Source: Flavobacterium sp. LC2016-12 (GTDB lineage: Bacteria > Bacteroidota > Bacteroidia > Flavobacteriales > Flavobacteriaceae). Taken from it: a stretch of DNA of 64,000 nucleotides. The DNA is taken from contig NZ_JADKPT010000006.1 of assembly GCF_015351595.1 (NCBI RefSeq), positions 1 to 64,000 on the forward strand. The letters run 5' to 3'. Positions within the stretch are counted from its first letter, which is position 1. Every line of letters starts with the position of its first letter. The notes under the pieces were generated by a model, which saw nothing but the letters and a program-made list of their open reading frames with translations, did not search any database and was not told where the DNA came from. A program made the translations under genes and the position numbers. This document shows, in pieces, positions 27,071-35,786 of this stretch.

Positions 27071-27178
27071 CCGCAAAGTGCGCAAGGTTTTTACGCAAAG
27101 TTCGCAAAGTTCATCTCTCTATAATAGCAAAGTCGCGAAGCAACAAAGAAAATAAACTTTGCGACTTCGCGACTTTGC
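27071..27178. repeat. GCAAAGT-type intergenic repeat with an inverted pair
   Basis: Repeated CGCAAAGTTCGCAAAG words at 27071-27110 precede a strong inverted repeat: GCAAAGTCGCGAAG (27127-27140) faces CTTCGCGACTTTGC (27165-27178). It lies just beyond the kynU stop and may act as its terminator on the minus strand. Confidence 0.65.
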
Positions 27179-27200
27179 GAGATTCTTTTTTATAGCTAAC

Positions 27201-28478
27201 TTATTTTTCTAAAATTCCTTGTTTTAAAATTTGTCCAAAATCGTACATATCTTCATATGAGCAATATAAAGGAACCGGAGCTAAACGAATTACATTTGGT
27301 TCACGCCAGTCGGTAATAACTCCGTTTTTCATTAAATAGTCGAATAAACTTCTTCCTTCTCCATGTAAAAAAACAGACAATTGAGAAGCTCTTTCCAAAG
27401 GGTTTGAAGGTGTAATAACTTCAAAATTACCTTTAACTTCTTTATCAATTTCATGTAAAATGAATTCTAAGTAAGAGGTAATATGGTCTCTTTTGGCAAT
27501 TAAAGCATCCATTCCAACTTCTGCGAACATTTCTACCGAAGCTAAATAAGGCGCTAAAGAAAGCACCGGAAGATTACTAATTTGCCATCCTCCTGCTCCA
27601 TGAACCGGATCAAAAGTAGGTTCCATTTTAAAACGGCGTTCTTTATTGTGTCCCCACCAACCGGCAAATCTTGGTAAATTAGCATCATTATGATGTTTTT
27701 CATGTACAAAACAGCCAGAAGCATTTCCTGGCCCCGAGTTCATGTATTTATAGCTGCACCAGGCTGCGAAATCTACATTCCAATCATGAAGTTCCAATTT
27801 GATATTTCCAGCTGCGTGTGCTAAATCCCAACCCACTTTTGCACCCACTTTTTGTCCGGCTGCTGTGATGGTTTTAATATCAAAAACTTGTCCGGTATAA
27901 TAGTTTACTCCTCCGATTAAAACCAAAGCCAACTCATCGCCAACTTCTTCAATTTTTGCTAAAACATCTTCCAGACGAATATTATGTTCACCTTCACGAC
28001 GTTTAATCTCTACAATAGCATCTTCCTGTTTATATCCATGAAAATGAACCTGACTCTGAAACATATATTGATCTGACGGAAAAGCTTTTTCTTCGCAGAT
28101 AATTTTATAACGTTTCCCTTTTGGCTGATAAAAAGAAACCATTAACAAATGAAGGTTCACAGTCAAAGTATTCATTACCGTAACTTCTGAAGGCAAAGCA
28201 CCCACAATTTTACTCAACGGTTCTGCAAATCTTTCTTGATAATCCCACCAAGGTTTTTGTGCATAAAAATGACCTTCAACAGCCAATTCTGCCCAATCGT
28301 TCATTACCTCGTCAACATAAGCTTTGGTACGTTTTGGTTGTAATCCTAAAGAATTTCCTGTGAAATAGATTACGCGTTTGTCATTCACTTTCGGAAAAAT
28401 AAACTCATCCTGATAGTGATTTAAAGTGTCTTGCGAATCAAGCTCTCGTGCGAATTCGCGTGTATTTTGAAAAGTCAT
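27201..28478 (-). CDS. kynU: Kynureninase
   Basis: A 425-aa PLP enzyme that cleaves kynurenine or 3-hydroxykynurenine to anthranilate or 3-hydroxyanthranilate plus alanine. Family signatures are YFTGNSLGLQPKRTKAYVDE near residue 38, GWDLAHAAGNIKLELHDW near 217 and the lysine motif WCSYKYMNSGPGN (PLP-binding Lys about 244). Length is normal. It is monocistronic and separate from kmo, which lies 14 kb upstream in the window. Confidence 0.95.
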   Translation of the reverse strand: MTFQNTREFARELDSQDTLNHYQDEFIFPKVNDKRVIYFTGNSLGLQPKRTKAYVDEVMNDWAELAVEGHFYAQKPWWDYQERFAEPLSKIVGALPSEVTVMNTLTVNLHLLMVSFYQPKGKRYKIICEEKAFPSDQYMFQSQVHFHGYKQEDAIVEIKRREGEHNIRLEDVLAKIEEVGDELALVLIGGVNYYTGQVFDIKTITAAGQKVGAKVGWDLAHAAGNIKLELHDWNVDFAAWCSYKYMNSGPGNASGCFVHEKHHNDANLPRFAGWWGHNKERRFKMEPTFDPVHGAGGWQISNLPVLSLAPYLASVEMFAEVGMDALIAKRDHITSYLEFILHEIDKEVKGNFEVITPSNPLERASQLSVFLHGEGRSLFDYLMKNGVITDWREPNVIRLAPVPLYCSYEDMYDFGQILKQGILEK

Positions 28479-28520
28479 TGAATTTTGTTTTGAGGCGTAA
28501 AAATAGGAAATGTTTCTTTT

Positions 28521-28581
28521 GTTTCAAGTTTCATGTTTCAAGTTTAACGTTGTGCAGAACTTGAAACCTGAAACTTGAAAC
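28521..28581. repeat. TTTCAAGTTT-type inverted repeat
   Basis: A 24-nt arm at 28521-28544 faces its complement at 28558-28581 with one mismatch. Each arm is itself two copies of GTTTCAAGTTTC-like words. Related sequence occurs at 2290-2345 and 20412-20447. Confidence 0.7.
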
Positions 28582-28604
28582 TTTTAAACCCTTATAAAAA
28601 CAAA

Positions 28605-28627
28605 AAACCCATCATTAACTGACGGGT
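28605..28627 (-). terminator. Terminator of queA
   Basis: In minus-strand RNA AACCCGUC pairs with GAUGGGUU (one G-U pair) across a 7-nt loop, then a T-rich run. The G-U pair would be A-C in plus-strand RNA, so it works better for queA. Confidence 0.8.
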
Positions 28628-28650
28628 TCTTTATATAAAATATATCTCGA

Positions 28651-29700
28651 TTAGATAATCAACATCGCGTCTCCGTAAGAATAGAATTTGTATCCTTCTT
28701 TGATAGCTTCGTCGTATGCTTTTTTCATTAAATCATGTCCACAAAAAGCTGAAATCATCATTAATAATGTTGATTTTGGTGTGTGGAAATTCGTAATCAT
28801 ACAGTTAGCAATACTAAAATCGTGAGGAGGGAAAATAAATTTATTTGTCCAGCCTTCGTAAGGATTTAAAGTATTTTGAGATGAAACTGAACTTTCAATA
28901 GCACGCATTGAAGTTGTTCCAACAGCACAGATACGTTTTTTCTTTGCTTTTGCTTCGTTTACGATATCACAAGCTTCTTGTTTGATGATCAATTCCTCAG
29001 AATCCATTTTGTGTTTCGATAAATCTTCAACCTCAACCGGATTAAAAGTTCCTAAACCAACATGAAGTGTAACCTCAGCAAAGTTTACTCCTTTGATTTC
29101 TAATTTTTTCAAAAGGTGTTTTGAGAAGTGTAAACCTGCAGTTGGTGCAGCTACAGCCCCTTCTTCTTTTGCATAAATAGTTTGGTATCTTTCAGCATCT
29201 TCAGCAGTTACTTCTCTGTTGATGTATTTCGGAATTGGAGTTTCTCCAAGTTCTGTCAATTTGTTTCTGAATTCTTCGTAAGAACCGTCATATAAAAAAC
29301 GTAAAGTTCTACCACGAGAAGTTGTATTATCAATTACCTCAGCAACTAACGAATCGTCATCACCAAAATAAAGTTTGTTTCCGATACGGATTTTTCTAGC
29401 CGGATCAACTAAAACGTCCCAAAGACGTTGCTCAGAATTTAGTTCTCTCAATAAGAAAACTTCAATTCTTGCTCCTGTTTTTTCTTTGTTTCCGTACAAA
29501 CGAGCAGGGAAAACTTTAGTATTGTTAAGAATTAAAACGTCTCCGTCATCAAAATAATTGATAACATCTTTAAACATTTTATGTTCTATAGTTTGTTTTG
29601 CACGGTCAATTACCATTAAACGAGACTCATCTCTATTTTCTGCTGGAAATTCCGCTAAAAGTTCTTTTGGTAAATTAAATTGAAAATGTGATAATTTCAT
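28651..29700 (-). CDS. queA: S-adenosylmethionine:tRNA ribosyltransferase-isomerase
   Basis: A 349-aa enzyme that transfers the ribose of SAM to preQ1 at tRNA position 34, forming epoxyqueuosine. Signatures include [23 protein letters not shown] at the start region (residues 8 onward), [27 protein letters not shown] and [20 protein letters not shown]. Length matches the family. It has its own promoter (29764-29795) and terminator. queE is also in this window, so the organism appears to make queuosine. Confidence 0.96.
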   Translation of the reverse strand: MKLSHFQFNLPKELLAEFPAENRDESRLMVIDRAKQTIEHKMFKDVINYFDDGDVLILNNTKVFPARLYGNKEKTGARIEVFLLRELNSEQRLWDVLVDPARKIRIGNKLYFGDDDSLVAEVIDNTTSRGRTLRFLYDGSYEEFRNKLTELGETPIPKYINREVTAEDAERYQTIYAKEEGAVAAPTAGLHFSKHLLKKLEIKGVNFAEVTLHVGLGTFNPVEVEDLSKHKMDSEELIIKQEACDIVNEAKAKKKRICAVGTTSMRAIESSVSSQNTLNPYEGWTNKFIFPPHDFSIANCMITNFHTPKSTLLMMISAFCGHDLMKKAYDEAIKEGYKFYSYGDAMLII

Positions 29701-29763
29701 ATTTGAATTGTTGATTTTAAAGTGTAGATCTTAGATTTTATATCTAAAATTATAAATCGTGTG

Positions 29764-29795
29764 CAAATATACGATTGTGAGATAGGCGTTGTCAA
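29764..29795 (-). promoter_or_regulatory. queA promoter (TTG-N21-TATATTTG)
   Basis: On the minus strand TTG (29793-29795, within TTGACA) and TATATTTG (29764-29771) are 21 nt apart, 64 nt before the ATG. Confidence 0.65.
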
Positions 29796-29866
29796 GTGTT
29801 TTGCTGTTTATTTTCAAAAGTCGTTGATTTACTGATGGTTTGACCTCGTTAAAAAACGTTTTTTTC

Positions 29867-30127
29867 ACCATATAAGAAATATAAGTTCATTTAAATTGGA
29901 TTTTTTATTGTTTTGAGTTTTTTGTCATTTCGACGAAGGAGAAATCCTCGCGAGAAGCTCGACACAGATTAGCTATGCATTGCGGAGTTACTTGCGAGGA
30001 TTTCTCCTTCGTCGAAATTGACAAACTTTATGAAAATAGCAGAAACCAAAATAGCCCTTAGTTTTAACCAAGGGCTATTCAAATTATGCTCATTTCTTTA
30101 AATGAACTTATATTTCTTATATGGTGG
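29867..30127. repeat. Nested inverted repeats between queA and aroA
   Basis: The outer arms (29867-29896 and 30098-30127) are a perfect 30-bp inverted repeat starting CACCATATAAGAAATATAAG. Inside are inner arms of 24 nt (29928-29951 and 29994-30017, starting TTTCGACGAAGGAGAAATCC). A separate hairpin at 30050-30079 is probably the aroA terminator. No gene is present in 29701-30133; the nesting suggests insertion of one element in another. Confidence 0.8.
30050..30079 (-). terminator. Terminator of aroA
   Basis: AATAGCCCTT and AAGGGCTATT form a 10-bp stem with a 10-nt loop, followed on the minus strand by TTTTGG. It sits inside the outer inverted repeat at 29867-30127. Confidence 0.65.
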
Positions 30128-30133
30128 AAAATT

Positions 30134-31357
30134 TTACAATTCTGAGATTTCGAAGCTTAATGCTTTTAAGTCATTCCAGAAATCCGGGTATGATTTTGAA
30201 ACTACTCCTGCATCTTCTATAATAATTGGAACTTTAAGTGCTAACGGCGCAAATGCCATTGCCATACGGTGATCGTTGTAAGTTGCAATTTTTACATTGT
30301 GATTGATATTTTCTGAAGCTATTAAAGTCAAAGAGTCATTAGTTACTGAAATATTAGCTCCCAATTTTGTAAGCTCGATTCTAAGTGCTTCCAGTCTGTC
30401 TGTTTCTTTTATTTTTAAAGTATGAAGACCTGTTAAGTGACAACCAATTCCTAAACCTAGACAAGTTACTACAATGGTTTGAGCAATATCAGGTGTGTTA
30501 TTTAATTCGAAATTTACGGTTTCATATTTAAAATTCTCTTGTTTAACCAAGGTCATTTTATTATTTTGAAAAGTAGTTTTTACTCCTAATTTCTCATAAA
30601 GTGAAACTAATTCAGAATCTCCTTGTAAACTATTTTCTTTATAACTCGTTAATGTTATTGAAGCCTTATCAGCCAGCGCCACTAAACTAAAAAAGTAAGA
30701 TGCCGAACTCCAGTCAGATTCTACAACCATTTCTTTTGAAGCAACCCTTTCTTTTGGATAAACTTTAATTACATTTCCTTCAAAACTAGTTTGAATATCC
30801 AAATCATTCAGCAAAGCCAAAGTCATTTTGATGTATGGAATCGAAGTAATTTCTCCTTCTAAAGTAAGCTCTAAACCATTTTCTAATTTTGAAGCCACTA
30901 ACAAAAGTGCCGAAATATATTGGCTGCTTACATCCGCCGCCAAAGTTACTTTTGAAGCGGTAACTTTTTTTCCTTTGATTTTTATTGGCGGATAACCTAC
31001 TTCTTTTTCATATGAAATCTCAACACCTAATTGTGCTAAAGCTTCTACCAAAATTTTAATCGGACGTTCCTGCATTCTGCTTGAACCCGTCATGACTAAA
31101 TTTCTACCTTCGTTCACAGCAAAATAAGCAGTTAAAAAGCGCATTGCTGTTCCTGCGTGATGAATATCTACAATTTCGTCATTTCCAATCAAAGCTTTTT
31201 GCATTACTTCACTGTCATCAGAATTTGAAGTATTGGCAAGTGTAATATTTGGAAACAATGCTTTTAACAACAATAAACGATTTGTTTCGCTTTTTGATCC
31301 TGTTACTGCAATTTGTCCTTGTAAATTATGTTGAGTTGTTTGAAGTAGTAAATTCAT
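30134..31357 (-). CDS. aroA: 3-phosphoshikimate 1-carboxyvinyltransferase (EPSP synthase)
   Basis: A 407-aa shikimate pathway enzyme joining shikimate-3-phosphate and PEP. GSKSETNRLLLLKALFP (residues about 20-36) is the substrate loop. GTAMRFLTAYFA, RMQERPI, DVSSQYISALLL, ETDRLEALRIEL and YNDHRMAMAFAPLAL are the family motifs. The length is slightly short of the enteric 427 aa. It lies 133 nt downstream of the MazG-like gene on the same strand. It feeds chorismate to the Phe/Tyr operon at 44-48 kb. Confidence 0.95.
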   Translation of the reverse strand: MNLLLQTTQHNLQGQIAVTGSKSETNRLLLLKALFPNITLANTSNSDDSEVMQKALIGNDEIVDIHHAGTAMRFLTAYFAVNEGRNLVMTGSSRMQERPIKILVEALAQLGVEISYEKEVGYPPIKIKGKKVTASKVTLAADVSSQYISALLLVASKLENGLELTLEGEITSIPYIKMTLALLNDLDIQTSFEGNVIKVYPKERVASKEMVVESDWSSASYFFSLVALADKASITLTSYKENSLQGDSELVSLYEKLGVKTTFQNNKMTLVKQENFKYETVNFELNNTPDIAQTIVVTCLGLGIGCHLTGLHTLKIKETDRLEALRIELTKLGANISVTNDSLTLIASENINHNVKIATYNDHRMAMAFAPLALKVPIIIEDAGVVSKSYPDFWNDLKALSFEISEL

Positions 31358-31490
31358 TTTTTAAATTGTAAGTTGTAAATTATGAACTACGAATATTACA
31401 AACGCAATTCAGTCCCGCAATTTACCACTCCCCATTCATAATTCAAAATTCAAAACTCATAATTCAAAACTTATGAGTGATATTTCACAA

Positions 31491-31817
31491 TTATTTTAAT
31501 TTATCGTTGTTTTTGTGTCGATCCTTATCACGAACCGATTTTAAATCCATTTTTTTATCAAAAGCAGCTTGCAAATCAATTCCAGTTTGATTCGCCAGAC
31601 ATAAAACTACAAAAACAACATCAGCCAATTCTTCGCCTAGATCTTTATTTTTATCGCTTTCTTTTTCAGATTGTTCACCGTATCTGCGTGCGATAATTCG
31701 GGCTACTTCACCTACTTCTTCGGTAAGTTGCGCCATATTAGTCAATTCGTTAAAATAGCGAACACCGTGCTCTTTTATCCAGGTATCTACATCAAGTTGG
31801 GCATTTTTCAAATCCAT
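31491..31817 (-). CDS. MazG-like nucleotide pyrophosphohydrolase
   Basis: A 108-aa all-alpha NTP pyrophosphatase. The metal-binding pattern is visible as LTEEVGEVARII (ExxE) and LGEELADVVFVVLCLA (ExxD). It probably hydrolyses non-canonical or excess dNTPs, as other single-domain MazG proteins do. It starts 2 nt after the stop of the last DUF3857 gene, so it is cotranscribed with that cluster. Confidence 0.9.
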   Translation of the reverse strand: MDLKNAQLDVDTWIKEHGVRYFNELTNMAQLTEEVGEVARIIARRYGEQSEKESDKNKDLGEELADVVFVVLCLANQTGIDLQAAFDKKMDLKSVRDKDRHKNNDKLK

Positions 31818-31819
31818 CG

Positions 31820-33811
31820 TTATATTTTTTTAAGAACAATTTTTTCATTTTGACTGGCAAGCATTTTCTGGAACAGCTCTTTTAATCCAGTATACTCATC
31901 AGCTGCAAAAATACTACTGTTAATCTCTTTTACACAACTAATCTGAATTTTATTCCCCACGCCTGAAATATTAAAAGTGTAAACTATCGCTTTATCTTCA
32001 GAAGAAATACGGACAGGTTTAGGCATTGATTCTACAATATATCCTTCAGGAATATCTAAATTTAGATTAATTTTCTCCTGCGTTGGATAGCCAAAATAAA
32101 TTGCCATTTGCCTTTTTTCCTGTGTAAAAGGATTTTTAGATCTGGTAAAAAACAGAAGCGGATTTATAAATATTTTACCCCCAATAATTTCAGATTGATT
32201 ATCTGAAATAAAAGAAAAACTCTCTATAATAGGGTCGACCAAATTTGTCTCTTTATTTTGAATTGCATAATTTGATATTTTTAAATCTCCTAATTCTGCC
32301 TCATATTTTTCAAGATAACTCTCCTGATTTTTAGTAGCATTACGAACTCTGAAGCTATAAGCATCATAATCTGTTCTTTGCACCCTGACTTTTCCTTCTA
32401 TTTTTCCGGAAACATCTAATTTCGCAATTGTATTTGAAAATTCCTTAGATAATAAAACGGGGTATAAATCTATTTCCTGTGATGTACCGTCTTTCTTAAT
32501 TAGTCTTCCTTTCCAGTTTAAAACATTTAAAGGCAGAATATTTGGCGATGTAAATTTATGAGTCGCATCCAGCAAAATTTGTTTTCCATCAATTTCAGCA
32601 GCTGCAATAACATAATTAAAACCAGTTCTTGTAGGATAAATTGGAATTCCATTTTCTATAGTGCTAACCAGAACAGGATTTACTTCTATTCCAGCCAATT
32701 TCAACATGTTGATCAATATAAAATTGATTTCGGCTATGTTCCCGGTTTGATCGGCATATGCTTTTACAATTCCTTTATCGGTATAATAACCGTTTTCTTC
32801 GTTCCAGTTCATTTTATTCTGAACGAATTTGAAAATAACATTTAATCTTTCATTAAGAGATTCTACATTACCAACTAGTTTCTTGACGTCTTCCAGCAAA
32901 AAATCATTTTGACTGAGTTCTTTACCAAAATCTTTGTCTTTAAAAATTGTTGAAGCCACACCTTCCCATGTCAAAGAATAATCCTTTACGGGCTCATCAG
33001 GATATCGTATTCGTTCTAGTTCGAATTGAATACTTCCTTTATAATTATCAATATTATTGACGTAGGGTTCAAATAGTAATCCAGGAATATCTTTTCCTGT
33101 ATAAAAAGAATTAATTTGTTTGTATGAAATCGTATTTGTCTGATTATGTTCGTTATCAAAACTTTGGCTTCCTGAAACAAGTTTAGAATCTGATGTTATT
33201 GGTGTTTTTCCAGTTAAAATTGTTTTATAGATATAAAACTCCGGAATCTCTGTTTTATATTCGAAATAATCTACCGGAATCTCATATTGAAAATCAAAAT
33301 CAGGAAGCTTCACAATATTTTCTGATTTTAAAATGTATTTGTACTCAATGATCGACCCGACTTTTACATTTGGTAATGTAATAGTTTTTTCATTCCAATA
33401 TTTATTTACCTTTTTCTTAAAAGTGCCTTGATTATCCAATTTAGTTTTAACAATTTCACCATTTTCCAAATTATAGGTAATCGCTTGTGAAAACTCCAAT
33501 CGATCTTCGTGTAGTTTTTCATAACCAATATAAAACCTCACTTTTTGATCCGCCCAGCTAAGGCCTTCTTTTTTATAAATTTTAATTTTGAACTCATAAA
33601 CGTGATTAGCTGAAAAACCATTGCTTTTATTATAAGTAAAGAAGGTTCTTCCCTTCTTAAAAATAATTGCTGCGGGTGCGGTAGTATCTGTCGGATGTAC
33701 CTTTTCCTGTAATTGGGCAACCGTTACTTTTCCCAATTCATATTTTTGAGCATTGATTTTAAAAAAACCAAAAAGTAAAAAGATAATTACAGCTAAGTTT
33801 TGAAGCTTCAT
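31820..33811 (-). CDS. DUF3857/transglutaminase-fold protein, paralogue 4 (pseudo-active)
   Basis: A 663-aa exported protein with signal peptide (residues 1-21, FFKINAQ) then DUF3857 (about 60-215) and a transglutaminase-like domain (about 265-420). Where the active paralogue at 39843 has GDCKAL and NHMILAI, this one has TGNIAEINF and FNYVIAA. The catalytic Cys and His are therefore gone, while the Asp-bearing ILLDAT is kept. It ends in KIVLKKI, nearly the same as the next three. Closest to its upstream neighbour (33815). Probably a periplasmic binding or structural protein. Confidence 0.85.
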   Translation of the reverse strand: MKLQNLAVIIFLLFGFFKINAQKYELGKVTVAQLQEKVHPTDTTAPAAIIFKKGRTFFTYNKSNGFSANHVYEFKIKIYKKEGLSWADQKVRFYIGYEKLHEDRLEFSQAITYNLENGEIVKTKLDNQGTFKKKVNKYWNEKTITLPNVKVGSIIEYKYILKSENIVKLPDFDFQYEIPVDYFEYKTEIPEFYIYKTILTGKTPITSDSKLVSGSQSFDNEHNQTNTISYKQINSFYTGKDIPGLLFEPYVNNIDNYKGSIQFELERIRYPDEPVKDYSLTWEGVASTIFKDKDFGKELSQNDFLLEDVKKLVGNVESLNERLNVIFKFVQNKMNWNEENGYYTDKGIVKAYADQTGNIAEINFILINMLKLAGIEVNPVLVSTIENGIPIYPTRTGFNYVIAAAEIDGKQILLDATHKFTSPNILPLNVLNWKGRLIKKDGTSQEIDLYPVLLSKEFSNTIAKLDVSGKIEGKVRVQRTDYDAYSFRVRNATKNQESYLEKYEAELGDLKISNYAIQNKETNLVDPIIESFSFISDNQSEIIGGKIFINPLLFFTRSKNPFTQEKRQMAIYFGYPTQEKINLNLDIPEGYIVESMPKPVRISSEDKAIVYTFNISGVGNKIQISCVKEINSSIFAADEYTGLKELFQKMLASQNEKIVLKKI

Positions 33812-33814
33812 ATT

Positions 33815-35785
33815 TTAAATTCTTTTTAAAACTATTTTTTCATTTTGACTCACAATTATATTTTGAAAAAAGTCTTTCAACATGTCGTAATCATCGGTAG
33901 CAAAAATATATTTGTTTATTTCCTTCACAACCTGAATATGCACTTTGTTTTCTTCAGAAATCATATTCATTGTATAAGAAGCATCTCTATTTTCTGTTAC
34001 AACGCGTATTGGTTTGGGCAATGATTCAACGACAAAACCATCAGGAATATCTAAAAATACATTATAAATATCCTGGCCTGGGTAACCAAAATACACCGGC
34101 ATTTGTCTTTTTTCCTGCTTAAATGGATTATTAATATCCGTAAAAAAAAGTATCGGCTTTAAAAATATTTTTCCTCCAATACGATCATAAGAATGTTTAG
34201 CCTTAAAATTAAATTCTTCCTGAATTGGCTTGGATAAATCCTCCTTTTTATTTTCTATTATATAATCCTGTATCTCAATATTACCCAAATCATTTTCTAA
34301 TTTTTCTAAATAAGAATCTTCATTTTTATTTGAATAAGTTTCTCTAAATCGAAGAGCATCATAATTCGTTTTTTTAATTCGAACCTTACCTTGAATCTCT
34401 TCTAAATTAGTATTTATACTGGCAATTATGGTGTAATTATCTTTCGACACGTTTTTTGGGATCAATTCAATTTCCTCAGAAGAACCATCTTCTTTAATAA
34501 GTCTTCCTTTCCAGTTTAAAACATTTAATGGCAAAATATCAGGTGCTGTAAACTTATTAGTTGCATCCAGCAAAATTTTCTGTCCATCAATTTCGGCAGC
34601 GGCAATGACATAATTAAAAACAGTTCGATTGGGAAATACAGGGACACCATTTTCAACGGTACTTACTAAAACCGGATTCGCTTCGATTCCTGCACTTTTT
34701 AACATCGAAATCAGAATGAAATTTATTTCGGCTACATTTCCAGATTTTTCTTCAAATGCTTTTTTTACTCCTTTATCTACGAAGTACCCTCTCTTTCCGG
34801 TCCAGTTCATCCTATTTTGAACAAACTGAAAAATCAAACTGACACGTTCATTCTTAGAATCTGTCTTCTGTAATATCACTTTTAAATCATCAAAAAAATA
34901 ATCCGTCGCTTTAAGTTCTTCTCCAAAATCTCTATTCTTAAAAATTGAAGTTGCAACTCCTTCCCATGTGTTGGTATAATTAACAACTGGTTTATCAGGA
35001 TACCTTTCTCTTTCTAGTTCATTTTGAATCGACCCTTTATAATTATTTACATTATCAACAAATGGCTCTTCGGTAAGTGATGGAATATCTTTTGAAGTAT
35101 AAAAACTGTTAATCTGTTTGTAACCACTTGCAAATACCTGATTGCTCGTCACTACATCTGCAGTTGTTTCTATTTTTGAGGTTCCAACGAGCAAAGATTT
35201 ATAAATAAAGAATTCCGGAATCTCTGTTTTATATTCAAAATAACATACCGGAATATCATATTGAAAATCAAAATCCGGAAGTCTGACTATATTTTCTGAT
35301 TTCAAAACATATTTAAATTCTATAACCGAGCCAACTTTTACGTTCGGTAAAGTAATTGATGCCTCGTTCCAATATTTATTAATTTTATTTTTAAAACTCC
35401 CCTCACTATTCAACCTTGTTTTTACAATTTCACCATTTTCAAGATTATAAGTTGCCGCATTAGAAAACTTTACGATATCATCACTCAAATTTTCATATCC
35501 TATGTAATAAGATACTTTTTGGTTTGCCCAGCTTAAACCCTCTTTCTTATAAATTTTAATTCTGAATTCATAAACGTTATTCGTGACAACACCCTTACCT
35601 TGAGTGTAAGTAAAAAAAGTTCTTCCTTTTTTAAACAAAATAGCGGCCGGAGCCGCACTATCTTTTGCATTCGATTTTTCTTGTAATTCGGCAATAGTTA
35701 CTTTTCCTAATTCATATTTTTGAGCATTGATTTTTGAGTTCACTAAAATCAGGAAAACTAAAACAGCTAGTAAGCGTAACTTCAT
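33815..35785 (-). CDS. DUF3857/transglutaminase-fold protein, paralogue 3 (pseudo-active)
   Basis: A 656-aa exported protein, signal peptide ending KINAQ, with the same domain order as its neighbours. The catalytic position reads SGNVAEINF and the His position FNYVIAA; Asp remains in ILLDAT. Long stretches match paralogue 4 (KYELGKVT, RTFFTY, EGLSWA, PEFSIYK-like, LPLNVLNWKGRLIK), showing recent duplication. The stop is 3 nt before the ATG of paralogue 4 and the junction sequence is repeated at the other gene boundaries. Confidence 0.85.
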   Translation of the reverse strand: MKLRLLAVLVFLILVNSKINAQKYELGKVTIAELQEKSNAKDSAAPAAILFKKGRTFFTYTQGKGVVTNNVYEFRIKIYKKEGLSWANQKVSYYIGYENLSDDIVKFSNAATYNLENGEIVKTRLNSEGSFKNKINKYWNEASITLPNVKVGSVIEFKYVLKSENIVRLPDFDFQYDIPVCYFEYKTEIPEFFIYKSLLVGTSKIETTADVVTSNQVFASGYKQINSFYTSKDIPSLTEEPFVDNVNNYKGSIQNELERERYPDKPVVNYTNTWEGVATSIFKNRDFGEELKATDYFFDDLKVILQKTDSKNERVSLIFQFVQNRMNWTGKRGYFVDKGVKKAFEEKSGNVAEINFILISMLKSAGIEANPVLVSTVENGVPVFPNRTVFNYVIAAAEIDGQKILLDATNKFTAPDILPLNVLNWKGRLIKEDGSSEEIELIPKNVSKDNYTIIASINTNLEEIQGKVRIKKTNYDALRFRETYSNKNEDSYLEKLENDLGNIEIQDYIIENKKEDLSKPIQEEFNFKAKHSYDRIGGKIFLKPILFFTDINNPFKQEKRQMPVYFGYPGQDIYNVFLDIPDGFVVESLPKPIRVVTENRDASYTMNMISEENKVHIQVVKEINKYIFATDDYDMLKDFFQNIIVSQNEKIVLKRI

Positions 35786-35786
35786 T

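Noticed and set aside
29701..29800. preQ1 riboswitch before queA
   Set aside because: The 64-nt leader lacks the conserved preQ1 aptamer stem and A-rich tail arrangement; only a promoter is visible.
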